Of a stretch of DNA of 64,000 nucleotides, positions 10,401-20,533 are shown piece after piece (position 1 is the stretch's first letter; every line of letters begins with the position of its first letter). The notes under the pieces were generated by a model that was not told the origin of the DNA, did no database searches, and saw only the letters and a list, made by a program, of their open reading frames with translations. The position numbers and the translations under genes are program-made. Origin of the DNA: Dugong dugon (lineage: Eukaryota > Chordata > Mammalia > Sirenia > Dugongidae); NCBI GenBank assembly GCA_030035585.1, contig CM057460.1:127332714-127396713 (forward strand), written 5' to 3'.

Positions 10401-12079
10401 ATCTTGCCTCAAAAAATAAAAAATGTTTTTTTTTTTTTTAATTTAGAAACAATGTGCAGAACCAGCAAAACATGTCTGTGGGCTACATTGAAGCTGAGAA
10501 CCCCCAGTCTGTGACTTCTCCTTGGCAGATACCCTTTCCAAGCTCTCAGGGCTCGTCTTCGGTGACCATTTTCCCTTCTTGTGCTTTCTCCTCACCTCTC
10601 AATCCAAATCTGTTCTCACTTTCCTCATGCGCACTGAAGTCCAGATGACTGCCCATGGCGCCTTTATTTTAAAAAGGGTCAAGAATGAAGATGACTCCAT
10701 CACTTAGAAGGCTTGGTACTCGGTTCAGAAGAAGTACAGTGACCTAGTACCCTCTCTTCTCCTCTAAAAGGGGAGTCTATTTGAGAAAAGAAGGTATATA
10801 GATGACTTAAGAGTCAAATTACAATAAAATCATAATGTAGTAAGTGCCACAGGTAGCTGATGTAAATCAGTAAGCATAGCCAACTCAAGACAATAGCAAG
10901 CAGATGAGACTGTGGAACCAAAGAGGGACCGGCAGGTTCTGCGAGGAATGAGAGTGCTGGCATTTTCTAAGTGAGGCGGGCACTACTTAGCTCGAGGTGA
11001 TGGTTGCCCCTCAGAAAAGAGGGCTCAGTATTAGCAGATCTTCTCATTTTCAACAGGAACCTGAATATTTTCTAAAATCTCCCCATTTTTAAGGTGGACA
11101 GCAAATGCCAACAACAACAAAAAATTAAAACGTTTCCAGATCCAAACGTCTTTTAGGCCACCAGTCTGAGACCTCTGCGGGGGAGGACATTGCTGAACTG
11201 CTTGCAGTGAAATTGCAAAAGGCTGAGCAGTTTCTGGAGGACTTTTCTAGACCCAGCATCCTTGTGGGAGGCTCCGTGGTCACACTGTATGGGCAACTGC
11301 TATTCACCTGAATGTCATACAGACCCCAGCCCCTTCTCTGGCAATACCACCATCAGGAAAGCTGGAACCATAGGACTTAACAACTTGGCCAGCAGATGTT
11401 GTGCAGCCTCGCTCTGTTTCTCACATTTTTCAATTTGCTGAAAACATTTTCAACCGTCACAGCATGGCTGAAGTGCTGCGGAGCTCAGGGCTGCAGTAAC
11501 AGGACCGCCATTAGTAACACTGCAAAGCCGGCACTTGGAGAATAGTTGACTTTGTACAAGTAGTGAGTCGAGCCATGGGGAATAAAACCAAGCTCTCCTC
11601 TGCCGACCCGGGGCCTGGGAGCCACCACCTCTCTGGACGTGCACGCTGGGGGCCTCAGCCACTGTCCTCCCAGAGGCTGAGTCCGGGCTGTAAGGTCTCC
11701 TCTCCGCGTAAAGGCAGTCACGTTGAGAGGCTAAACCGGCTGCGTTAGTGTGCTTCCCTCAGCTGCTCTTACCCGTGCTCCAGAAGCCTAACGAGCAGCC
11801 TGGCTGGAGGGGATCCCCTAGAAACCACCTGCCCTGCTGTTCTAAGATTAATGGAAACAAGTGATGCAGCAAAAATGCTATGACAGAACCTTATGCTTCC
11901 GAGCCTCTCGGTGTCATTTTGCTAAAGAAACCATAAACAAAAACGAAGAAGAAGAAAACAGCCGGTGGTATAATCCTGCTTTGTTCTTCCAAAGGAAGAA
12001 AAAGGGAGAGGGAGTCCTTATTTTCACATCTGAAAGGACTGTTGGCTCAAACTTCCAGGGAAACATTTAAGCTTGTATA
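10401..12079. other. Unassigned DNA, slightly G+C-rich at 11.1-11.8 kb
   Basis: No recognised repeat. A 50-codon open run on the plus strand near 11140-11305 (containing EDIAELLAVKLQKAEQFLEDF) looks helical but has no initiation codon of its own. It ends in a stop and is discussed as a finding. The other frames overlap on both strands without features. Confidence 0.4.
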
Positions 12080-12255
12080 GTTGTAGAATGTTAGAGCTGG
12101 GATTCGGCGTAAGCCCGTCCCACTCCAAGGTGGCCCTTTGTGACCTAGAGAGCTGTACTTCAAACAACGTAATTTCAGAGCTCTTTATAAACTCGGCGGT
12201 GAGGAACACATTTCTGTTTCCCTGCTTCAAGATAAGAGAAACCAAGGCACTGAAT
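12080..12255 (+). repeat. Possible ancient SINE remnant
   Basis: It starts 'gtagaatgttagagctggg' and later carries 'ataagagaaaccaaggcactga'. These resemble the start and middle of an old mammalian SINE of the MIR class. It is degenerate. Confidence 0.35.
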
Positions 12256-12460
12256 AAACACCGGCCGTCTGGCGTGGTCAGGGACTAAGAGTACAAAACC
12301 GGAGGCTGACATTTGAGCTATATCCACAGGCACGCAAGACTATGTCCTAACAAATTCCAAATTTTGCTCTTGAGGGAAGAACTGTAGTTGCGACTTTGTT
12401 TGTTCAAAGACATAGAATCAGGCACTCAAATGTGCCCTCAATACTGCTGGGGCTTGCAGA

Positions 12461-12508
12461 AAACCAAAAACCAAACCCGTTGCTATCGAGCCGCTTCCCA
12501 CTCATAGA
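12461..12508 (-). mobile_element. AfroSINE tail fragment
   Basis: Only the tail piece 'ccaaacccgttgctatcgagcc' plus 'cttcccactcatag' remains. The rest of the element is missing. Confidence 0.75.
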
Positions 12509-13099
12509 TGAGGGGATTTGCTGAAGGGAACAGCAAATGGGAAAAGTCAAGGGTGTTAATGTCTAAGGCCTAGGAGCAGGTTATTCACATTCGTTTTGAA
12601 GTGTACCCTTACCCTTCTGGGGATTATATTCCCCATCCTGAGAAAGCAAATTGGCCTCAGTTTACAGCCCGTATGCTGCCTGGTGGTCTCATTTGAGGGG
12701 TCTGTTTGTTCTGTTGTCACTTAGTCCCAAACTTGTTAAAAAATAATCTCAAGTTTGTAATCTATTTTCAGAGTTAAATGGGCCCCAAATGGTGGAGAAT
12801 ATTGGATAATTTGGGGCTAAATCTAGGTGGAAATTATCATGATGTGAAATATTCTTTTTAAGAAAGTCCCAAATTCTGAAAGTTCAGTTCTGAATTTCTG
12901 GAATTATGGATCCATGATAAACAGTGATTGAAACACCATGTGTGACGTTAGCATGCCAGTTTCTCCCCATAAATGTTATTTAGGCTTTCTTTTTATGTTA
13001 AAAAAAAATTGCCTTTTTTTTCTTTCAGAAGTAATGCCTGCTCGTCATAAAATCATTTAGATATCCGAATACCAGAATTTATGTAGCTCAATTCCAAGT
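12509..13099. other. Unassigned single-copy DNA
   Basis: A+T-rich, with no gene, repeat or RNA signature that I can support. Confidence 0.45.
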
Positions 13100-13545
13100 G
13101 CTTTATTTAGGTTAATAAAAGCTAACATTTATGGAATGTTTTCTTTAAACTGAGTTGGCACTTTACTTAAATTATCTAATTTAATCTTTACAATCCTATG
13201 AAGAAAGTATTATTATTATCTCTAGATTACAGAAAGGAGCCCTGATGCCCCAATGGGTAAGCTCTCAGATGCTGACTGAATGGTTGGCAGTTCCAATCCA
13301 CCACTGGCTCCACGGGAGAAAAGACCTAGTGATCTGTTTCCATAAAGACTGCGGCCTAGGAAACCCTATGGAGCAATTAAACTATGTCACATGGGGTAGC
13401 TATGAGTTGGGATCAACTTGATGGCACACAACAACGGCAATTTACAGATGAAGAAACTAAAACATGAAGAGGACAAGTCAGATGCCTAAGGTTACACAGC
13501 AAGTGAGTGGCAGAGCTGGGATTCAAACACAGAAACCTAAGGGGA
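13100..13545 (+). repeat. MIR SINE split by an AfroSINE
   Basis: The left part (13100-13235) has 'gctaacatttatggaatgttttc', 'attatctaatttaatctttac' and 'attattatctctagattacag'. The right part (13439-13545) resumes with 'atttacagatgaagaaacta', 'aaggttacacagcaagtgag' and 'gagctgggattcaaac'. The repeated 'attacag/atttacag' at the joins fits a short target-site duplication of the inserted SINE. Confidence 0.8.
13236..13438 (+). mobile_element. AfroSINE inserted in a MIR
   Basis: It begins 'ggagccctgatgcc' and carries 'tggttggcagttccaatccacc' (B-box region), 'ccataaagactgcggcctagg' and 'tagctatgagttgggatcaac', then ends in 'acaacaacgg'. The MIR continues on both sides. Confidence 0.87.
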
Positions 13546-13639
13546 GGGACTAAGGAGTTGAACTTTCAGTGCTTTAATGTATGCTGACTGGAGGGTGGAC
13601 TCCTTAGTGTGTTTCTCTGGGCCCGAACTCTACTTCTGC

Positions 13640-14265
13640 TTAGAGTTATTGGTTCTTATGGAGAAGAAATTGAAGTTGTCAAGGATTCCATTCTACTTGG
13701 ATCAACAATTAATGCCCATGGAAGAGCAGTCAAGAAATCAAATAATGTATTACACTGGGCAAATCTACTGCAAAAGACCTCTTTAAAGCATTAAAAAGCA
13801 AAGATGTTACTTTGATGACTAAGGTGAGCCTGACCCAAGCTATAGTTTTTTTCAGTTGCCTCATATGCATTTGAAAGCTGTTCAGTGAAAAAGGAAGACA
13901 GAAAAAGAATTGGTGTGTTCAAATTGTGTTGGTGAAGAATACTGATTATACCGTGGACTGCCAGAAGAATGAGCATAACAGTGTTAGAAGAAATACAACC
14001 AGAATGCTCCGCAGAAGCGAGGATGGCAAGACTTCATCTTGCTTGCTTTGGACACATCATCAGCAATGAATAATCACTTAGAAAAGGACATTATGTCTGG
14101 CAAAGTAGAGGGTCGTTGAGAACAAGGTAGACCCTCAATGAGATGGATTGACACAATAGCAACAACAGTGGACTCAAACACTAACAATCATAAAGATGGA
14201 GCAAGTCTGGGCAATGTTTTATCATAACTGGGCTCTCTGACAACTAACAGAAAGAACAACAATTT
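13640..14265 (+). mobile_element. RTE/BovB-like LINE, 3' third only
   Basis: It begins inside the C-terminal coding region ('gaagaaattgaagttgtcaa', 'atcaacaattaatgcccatgg'). It continues through 'cagaatgctccgcagaagcg' and 'agggtcgttgagaacaagg' and ends near 'ctctctgacaactaacag'. All frames are broken. The RT active site lies upstream of the truncation and is absent. Confidence 0.87.
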
Positions 14266-14409
14266 GGGCCAACTCAGAGGCTGAGGCAACTTGAGTTGAG
14301 CGAGAGCATCCAAGTAACCACATCCAGGAGCAAGGACTTGATTTTGTACTTGTTTCAGTATGATTTAGCACCAGTTAACTCACTTAATTAAGTTTAACAC
14401 AAACTAAAA

Positions 14410-14996
14410 CACAGTCAATGCGCATGGAAGCAGCAGTCAAGAAATCAAATGACGCGTTGCATTAGGCGAATCTGCTGCAAAAGACCTCTCTGAAGTGTTA
14501 AAAAAACAAAGATGACACTTTTAGAACTAAGGTGCACCGAACCCAAGCCATGGTGTTTTCAACCACCTTGTATGCATGCAAAAGCTGGACAATGAAGAAG
14601 GAAGATGGAAGAAGAGTTGATGCCTTTGAATCATGGTGTTAGCAAAGAATATTGAATATACTAGGGACTGCCAGAAGGAAGAACAAATCTGTCTTGCAAG
14701 AAGTATAGCCAGAATGCTCATTAGATGCAAGGATGGCGAGACTTCGTCTCGGACACTTCGGACATGCTATCAGGAGGGACCAGTCCCTGGAGAAGGACAT
14801 CATGCTTGGTGAAGTGGAGGGTTTATCAAAAAAGAGGATGATCCTCAACAAGATGGACTGACACAGTGGCTGCAACAATAGCTCAAGCATAGCTAAGGAT
14901 TGTGAAGATGGCACCGGACCGGGCAATGTTTTGTTCTGTTGTACATAGGGTTGCTACGAGTTGGAGACGACTTGACAGCAGCTAACAACAACAGCC
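14410..14996 (+). mobile_element. RTE/BovB-like LINE, 3' third only
   Basis: A second copy in the same orientation, 145 bases after the previous one. It is truncated at almost the same internal point ('cagtcaatgcgcatggaagc'). It ends with 'gggttgctacgagttggag' and 'acttgacagcagctaacaac'. Minus-strand frames across it are antisense and not genes. Confidence 0.88.
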
Positions 14997-15559
14997 AGGT
15001 CAAAGCTCCGAGTAGGTTAATGAAGGGTCTATTCTGTTAATTAATGTGAATTTTGGAAAAGTACTTAGGGATACTGTTCTCTCAAACAGTGTGCGTGGGG
15101 GGGAGATCTAAAACAAAGTTCAGGTCCCAGAAAATCAACCCATAAGTGTGACTTTGTCCATTAGTAGTCTCACTGATTTAGAATCAGGTTACTCCAGCCT
15201 CACCCCCAGCTCCCTTCCTCAGCCCTTAGCAATTTGTTTTTCCCTTAAAAGATTCTCATTTTACAGTCTCCTTTTGTAGATGCACATGATGTTCCACATT
15301 GGCTTTTATCAATACATGGGAAAAGAATCCTCTCTTGAAATATTCTTTACTGCTTTTTGAAAATATGGCTTTGGAAACACTACACTGGAATCTTTCTTAT
15401 GTTTCTAGTGTATTGATTAGGTTCTTCCTGTACCACAAATGTGACTGAGTGCCTGGACTGGGAAGAATACTGAGAAAGACACTCAGCTGTGTGGTAAGAT
15501 TTCAGGCCCATTAACGGGGGAATGATTAAATCAACTTTCGTGTATTTATATAATAGATA
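14997..15559. other. Unassigned single-copy DNA
   Basis: No repeat or coding signature recognised. Confidence 0.45.
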
Positions 15560-15755
15560 TGATGTTGTTGTTGTTGTTAGCTGCCGTTGAGTTGGTCCCT
15601 GACTCACAGCAACCCCATGCATAGTGGAAGGAAACACTGCCTGGCCCTGCACCTGACTATGCCCATGATTGGTTGCAGAGTAGACCTGTGTGATCCATAG
15701 GATTTTCATTGGCTGATTTTTGGAAGTAGATCTCCAGGCCTTCTTTCCTAATAGA
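15560..15755 (-). mobile_element. RTE-derived SINE, partial
   Basis: It starts 'gttgttgttgttagctgccg' with the RTE 3' end in reverse. It then shows the body blocks 'tgatccataggattttcattggctgattttt', 'gaagtagatctccaggcc' and 'ttctttcct'. These are shared with 29112-29407 and 48067-48477. The tRNA-like head is missing, so the copy is 5'-truncated. Confidence 0.78.
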
Positions 15756-15865
15756 TAACATAGCTAAAAATGACAAGATACAAAATAAATTCTAACGTGG
15801 TAGAGCAAGAAGATACAGTGTAAAATGTATAAAAGTATTTTTCATTTCATTTGTATAAAAAGCAG

Positions 15866-16291
15866 TCACCATCAGGGGTCACAATAGTGGGTCCCAGACA
15901 GAGCTGGAGAAAAATGTAGAACCAAATTCTAACTCACAAAAAAAGACCAGACTTACTCACCTGACAGAGACTGGAGAAGCCTGAGAATATGGCCCCAGAC
16001 ACCTTTTTAGCTCAGTAATGAAGGCACTCCCCAGGTTCATCCGTCAGTCAAAGATTTGACAGCCCCATAAAACAAAACAAGTCTAAAGGGGCACACCAGC
16101 CCAGGGACAAGGACTAGAAGGCAGGAGGGGACAGGAAAGCTGGTAATAGGGAACCCAAGGTCAAGAAGGGAGAGTGTTGACGTGTCGTAGGGTTGTTACC
16201 CAATGTCATAAAAACAATATGTGTACTAACTGTTTAATGAGAAACTAGTTTGTTCTATAAACCTTCTAAAGTACAATTTAAAAAAAAAAAA
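15866..16291 (+). mobile_element. 5'-truncated L1 3' end
   Basis: It matches the minus-strand 3'UTR at 50830-51240: 'agagctggagaaaaatgtaga', 'agagactggagaagcctgag', 'agggacaaggactagaaggc' and 'gaaagctggtaatagggaac'. It ends 'aaactagtttgttctataaacc' with a 12-A tail at 16280-16291. No ORF2 sequence is included. Confidence 0.85.
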
Positions 16292-16607
16292 CAGAAGAAA
16301 GAACAGTCCCAAAGCAATACTATCTCTTTTCCTTGTGAGTATACATAAATACATGCAAATGAATATAATAAGGTCTGAAAGATACATTCCTAAACCATAC
16401 CACAAAAAGGAGAACAGAGGGTACCAAGAATGGGAGGGTCTTACAGGGGATTTTAGCCTTATCTGTATTTTATTGTGTACAAGAAACATATTCATGAATT
16501 TCTTATGTAATTAAAAAGAAGTAGAATAATAATTTCAGCTTTAGGAAAGGCCACAGTAACCCCCAAATATGAGACTTCCACTTATTTCTTGGTGCACTCA
16601 ATCCCTT
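16292..16607. other. Unassigned A+T-rich DNA
   Basis: No feature recognised. The minus-strand frame at 16226-16495 mostly overlaps the L1 tail and has no supporting features. Confidence 0.4.
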
Positions 16608-16799
16608 AGGAGTTCCTGGGTGGCACAGATGGTTAAGTGCTCAATTACTAGATGAAAAGTTAGCAGTATGGACCCCCCGGGGTGCCTCAGAAGAATGGCC
16701 TGGTGATTGGCTTCTGAAAGGTCACAGCCTTGAAAACGCTGTGGAGCAGTTGTACTCCGCACACATGGCGTCGCCCAGCAACTAACAACAACACAACAA
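16608..16799 (+). mobile_element. AfroSINE
   Basis: It begins 'aggagttcctgggtggcacag', has 'atggttaagtgctcaattact' (A-box region) and 'ggtgcctcagaagaatggcc', and ends 'gcccagcaactaacaacaac'. Confidence 0.87.
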
Positions 16800-17869
16800 T
16801 CCATAATCCCTTACTACCTTTTATTCACTGAGTCAGAATTAAAATGTAAATTTTCCTGGGATAGGTAGCAAGGAGAGCTCAACTCCCAGTAGAGTGTAAA
16901 CGAGTGACAGCATTTTCTTGAAATCAAGTTTTGTTTGGGAGATGGCAGGGCTGCAAACTCAGAGCTGAGGAAGCCTCATTTGTGCTAGGGGTGTGATACT
17001 CATAGCCAGCTTTGTAATTTCCTATGGTGGGTTGGGGGTGGGGGTACCCTGGCTAAGGGTTCAGTCTTTGAGGGGAGTTCTACCAGCTTTTTGTTTTATT
17101 TTTTTATATTTGCTGGATTGCACACCTAGAGTCTTAGCCAGTCAGCTAGCCTCTTTGGTAAATTCTGAGAGTTCAGACAGATCAAATACTTCTGGGAATT
17201 CCAAGCAAAACAAAACATCAAGCCAAGAAACAGCCTCAACTGCAGTGGTGACATTATGTCTCATTATTAATGACTTTATTTGTGAATTCTTATGATAAAG
17301 AATGTAAATTATATTAGATGAAATACAGTCAAGAAAATCGAAACCTGCCATTGCTGGTGGTTAGCACCAGGCTGCCAGAGGACCCGGCCTATGGGGATTT
17401 AGTGTGCAAATGACTCGGCCATAATGCAGTAGCCCTACATGCTCTGTGTACTTGCTGCTGGCTCAAGGGCGTGCTGGCTTCAGCTCTGGCCTCCGCTGGT
17501 TGAGCGGGGATATATGTTAAGTGCATCTGTACTGTGGGTTTTTTATTAGATTGCTGACCTGGGGAAAATGAAGAAATTGGGAAATTGGGTAAAAATCTGG
17601 GCTGGGTTGTAAGGAAAAGCAGGGTCTAGGGATAAGGCAGGAAAGTAAGATGAGATGGTCCAAGGAAGAAGGATGTGAAGCAAAGGGGTAAAGGAAGTTC
17701 GGGTGGCTGCAGAGGGTCTGGAAGGGAAGAAATCAAGAAGAAGATAAAGTAATGCTCTCCTCTTCCCCAGTGCGTCCTAGACCTAGAAAGGTGTTCAGAT
17801 GGGGCTTCACTGCATTCCTCAGGTTATCTTCAGCTTAGGTCCTGTTCTCCTCTTCCCCTCCTTTATCAC
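16800..17869. other. Unassigned single-copy DNA
   Basis: It includes a G-rich purine tract ('ggtgggttgggggtgggggt', about 17024-17043) but no gene or repeat that I can support. The frames at 16993-17295 and its antisense lack features. Confidence 0.4.
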
Positions 17870-18234
17870 TGTGATGGTTGTGCATCAATTTGGCTAGGCT
17901 ATTGTGCCCAATTGTTTGCTCAAACATTAGTCTAGATGTTGTGTGGTTAGCATTTAAATCAGATGGCCTTAAACAAAGCAGATGAGAGAGGGCCTCCTCC
18001 AATCAGCTGAAGCCCTTAAAAGAAAAAAAGGAGATTTTTCCCTAGGGTGTATTCTCCCTCTAGACTATAAATAGACTTTTGCCAAAATTCCTTCACTCTT
18101 CCTGTTGCCTGGCCTATGGATTTTGAAACAAGTGACTGCAGGGGTCTCCAGCCTGTTACTGACCTACAAATTTTGGGCCTTCCAGCCCCTCTACAATTTT
18201 GTGAGCCAATTCTCAAAATAAATCTTTCCTTTCC

Positions 18235-18265
<31 letters not shown>

Positions 18266-18333
18266 TCTCCGTGTGTGTGTGTGTGTGTGTGTGTATCTTA
18301 CTGGTTCTATTTATTTTCAGAACCTTAAGACAG
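17870..18333 (+). mobile_element. MLT2-type ERVL solitary LTR
   Basis: It starts 'tgtgatggttgtgcatcaa' and runs through 'tttggctaggctattgtgcc', 'aacattagtctagatgttg', 'catttaaatcagatggcctt', 'tccaatcagctgaagccctt' and 'ttttgtgagccaattctc', then the poly(A) signal 'aataaa'. It ends 'actggttctatttattttcag'. This is the order of the ancient eutherian MLT2 LTR. A microsatellite has grown after the poly(A) signal. Confidence 0.8.
18232..18294. repeat. (TCTC)n-(GT)n compound microsatellite
   Basis: About 33 bases of tctc-rich repeats followed by an uninterrupted (GT) run of about 26 bases. It sits inside the 3' part of the MLT2-type LTR. Confidence 0.93.
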
Positions 18334-18340
18334 TCAGACT

Positions 18341-18540
18341 ATCAAGAACCAAACTTGTTGCTGTCGAATCAATTCCGAATCATAGTGATTCTATAGGACA
18401 GAGTAGAACTGCCCCATAGGGTTTCCTAGGCTGTAATCTTTATGGAAGCAAACTGCCACATCTTTCTTCCGAGGTGGGTTCAAACAGCTGACCTTTCAGT
18501 TAGCAGCCAAGTGCTTAACCACTGGGCCTCCAAGGCTGCT
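18341..18540 (-). mobile_element. AfroSINE, full-length
   Basis: It shows 'ccaaacttgttgctgtcgaatc', 'gacagagtagaactgcccca', 'gctgtaatctttatggaagc', 'ttcaaacagctgacctttcag' and 'cttaaccactgggcctcc'. Confidence 0.9.
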
Positions 18541-18591
18541 TCTAAGACAATCACCACGACCTCAAAGCTACTTAAATAACCATTATATTCT

Positions 18592-18797
18592 AGGTGAATC
18601 CCTGGATGTCACAAACCGTTAAGTACTAGACTATTAGCTGGAAGGCTGGCAGTTTAAACCCACCCAGAGGTGCCTCAGAAGGCAGGCCTGGTGATCTACT
18701 TACAAAAGGTCACAGCCTTGAAAAAAACCCTGTGGAGCAGTTCTATTCTGCACACATGGACTTGCCATGAGTCAGAATCGATTCAACAACAACGATA
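18592..18797 (+). mobile_element. AfroSINE, full-length
   Basis: It shows 'gtgaatccctggatgtcac', 'ctggcagtttaaacccaccc', 'caggcctggtgatctactt' and 'catgagtcagaatcgattc' plus an 'aacaacaac' end. It is convergent with the minus-strand copy about 50 bases upstream. Confidence 0.88.
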
Positions 18798-19455
18798 AAT
18801 ACTCTGAGTGGCCACAGCTTCTTTCTGTGTGAGCCCAATTGGAAGACTAGTGCCCTCGCTCCACTTTGAACTATATTGCCACTTTCCAGCTCCTCCTAGG
18901 TAGACATTAAAGCTGCCTAAAACAGGGACCCTTTATGACTTTTGTGGGTTCTTGGCACTTGACTTTGTAGGCCTCTTCCTCCATAAAACAATGCTAAAAA
19001 TTGTGTTTTTTGATTGTGTTGGTATGAAGACAACATACAATATTAAAATACTTTCTTCAATCTGAAAGTTCATTTTTTTCTTCTGATTTTAAACAAATTA
19101 GGACCTTTTTGTGGGCCTCTAAAAGTACTATGGGCCCTGGGCACTATGCCTCCTGTGCCTGATGGGGAAATCAGTACTGGCCAAAAATGAGTAGCCCCTT
19201 ATTTGTTTTCTGCTATAAAGAAATTTAGTCTTGCTTTATAAACTTTCCAGGAACCCATAATCTGACTTTTCTCTGATTTCACTTTTCCTGCTATTCTCTT
19301 TGCAGTCCCCTGCTCAGGAAAAAGAGCAAGGCATAAACAAATTTTAAAATCAGAATTAAGTGGCCTTTGAATCTCAACGGGTATGTCAATGCAAGACAGA
19401 AAGTTAACTGCCTTTTGCTGAATAATTACTTGTGCCATTCTCATTTAATTCCTAT
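18798..19455. other. Unassigned single-copy DNA
   Basis: No gene or repeat recognised. The minus-strand frame at 19199-19444 has no features. Confidence 0.4.
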
Positions 19456-19912
19456 AAATCTCTGCCAGTTTTAAAGGATGACCTAACAAAAGGCCTAGAC
19501 ATGTTAAGTAACTTGCTGGAGGTCACATAACTGAATAAAGTCAGAACTAAGCTTCAAGCCCGGTCTATCTGCCCCCTCTGCTGTGTTTGCTGTCCCCTTT
19601 GCCTGGAATATTCTTCCCTCTGATCCTAGCTGGCTCCTTCTTTCCTTCAGGGCTCAGGTTATGGGGAACCACCTCAGGGGACAACTGCTAGATCATTCTT
19701 GATCATATCACACAATTGCAGTGCCCTGCATTGTACTTAGCAATGATCTAACAATCTTCCTTTTTTTTTCTTATATATGTATTTATATTGTCTGTCAGTC
19801 TGTCCGTTTCTCCCTATCCCTAGCCTCCACTCCACTACATGAACTCAATGACAGCAAGGATCTTGTCTCTCTTGTTGACTATGTGCAATAAACATTTGCT
19901 GACTGAATGCTA
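19456..19912 (+). repeat. MIR piece followed by L2 LINE 3' end
   Basis: The first ~105 bases have MIR-like text ('gacatgttaagtaacttgct', 'gaggtcacataactgaataa'). From about 19561 the order is that of L2: 'cctttgcctggaatattcttcc', 'ttcagggctcaggttat', 'tgaactcaatgacagcaagg' and 'tgcaataaacatttgctgac'. It is ancient and noncoding. Confidence 0.65.
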
Positions 19913-20042
19913 ATCCAAAGCCTGTGTGCTCATAACCACCATGCTACACTGTCTTGTTGGAAGGCTTTCTTTTCCCTTTACTCAGATCTGATACAACTCA
20001 GCACATTTCCAGTTAAGGTAATGTGACTCACTGAATACAAGT

Positions 20043-20528
20043 TGTCTTAGTCATGGAGTGCTGCTATAACAGAAATACCACAAGGGATGGTTTTAACGAA
20101 GAGAAGTTTATTTCCTCACAGTCAAAGTAGGCTAAAAGTCCAAATTCAGGGCATCAACTCCAGGGAAAGGCTTTTTCTCTCTGTCAGCCTTCTTCTCTTC
20201 AGTGTTCCCCCGGACTAGGAGCTTCTCTGTGCAGGGATCCCGGTCCAAAGGACGCACTCTGCACCCGGCACTGCTTTCTTGATGGTATGAGGTCCCCCTA
20301 TCTCTCTGCTCACTTCTCTCTTTTATATATCAAGAGATTGCCTCAGGACACAATCCAATCTTGTAGACTGAGTCCTGCCTTACTAACACAACTGCCACCC
20401 ATCCTCCCTCATTAACATCATAGAGGCAGGATTTACAACATATAGGAAAATCACACATTACCAGGAATCATGGCCCAGCCAAATTGATACACACATTTTT
20501 TGGGGGGAACATAATTCAATCCATGACA
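20043..20528 (-). mobile_element. Solitary MaLR/ERVL-like LTR with 5-bp duplication
   Basis: The element is bounded by tgtcttag...ccatgaca (TG...CA) and flanked by the exact 5-bp repeat caagt at 20038-20042 and 20529-20533. On the minus strand it opens 'tgtcatggattgaattatg' and includes 'tggctgggccatgattcc', 'aaaagagagaagtgagcag' and a poly(A) signal. The same family occurs at 37327-37832 and 63589-64000. No internal retroviral sequence remains. Confidence 0.85.
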
Positions 20529-20533
20529 CAAGT

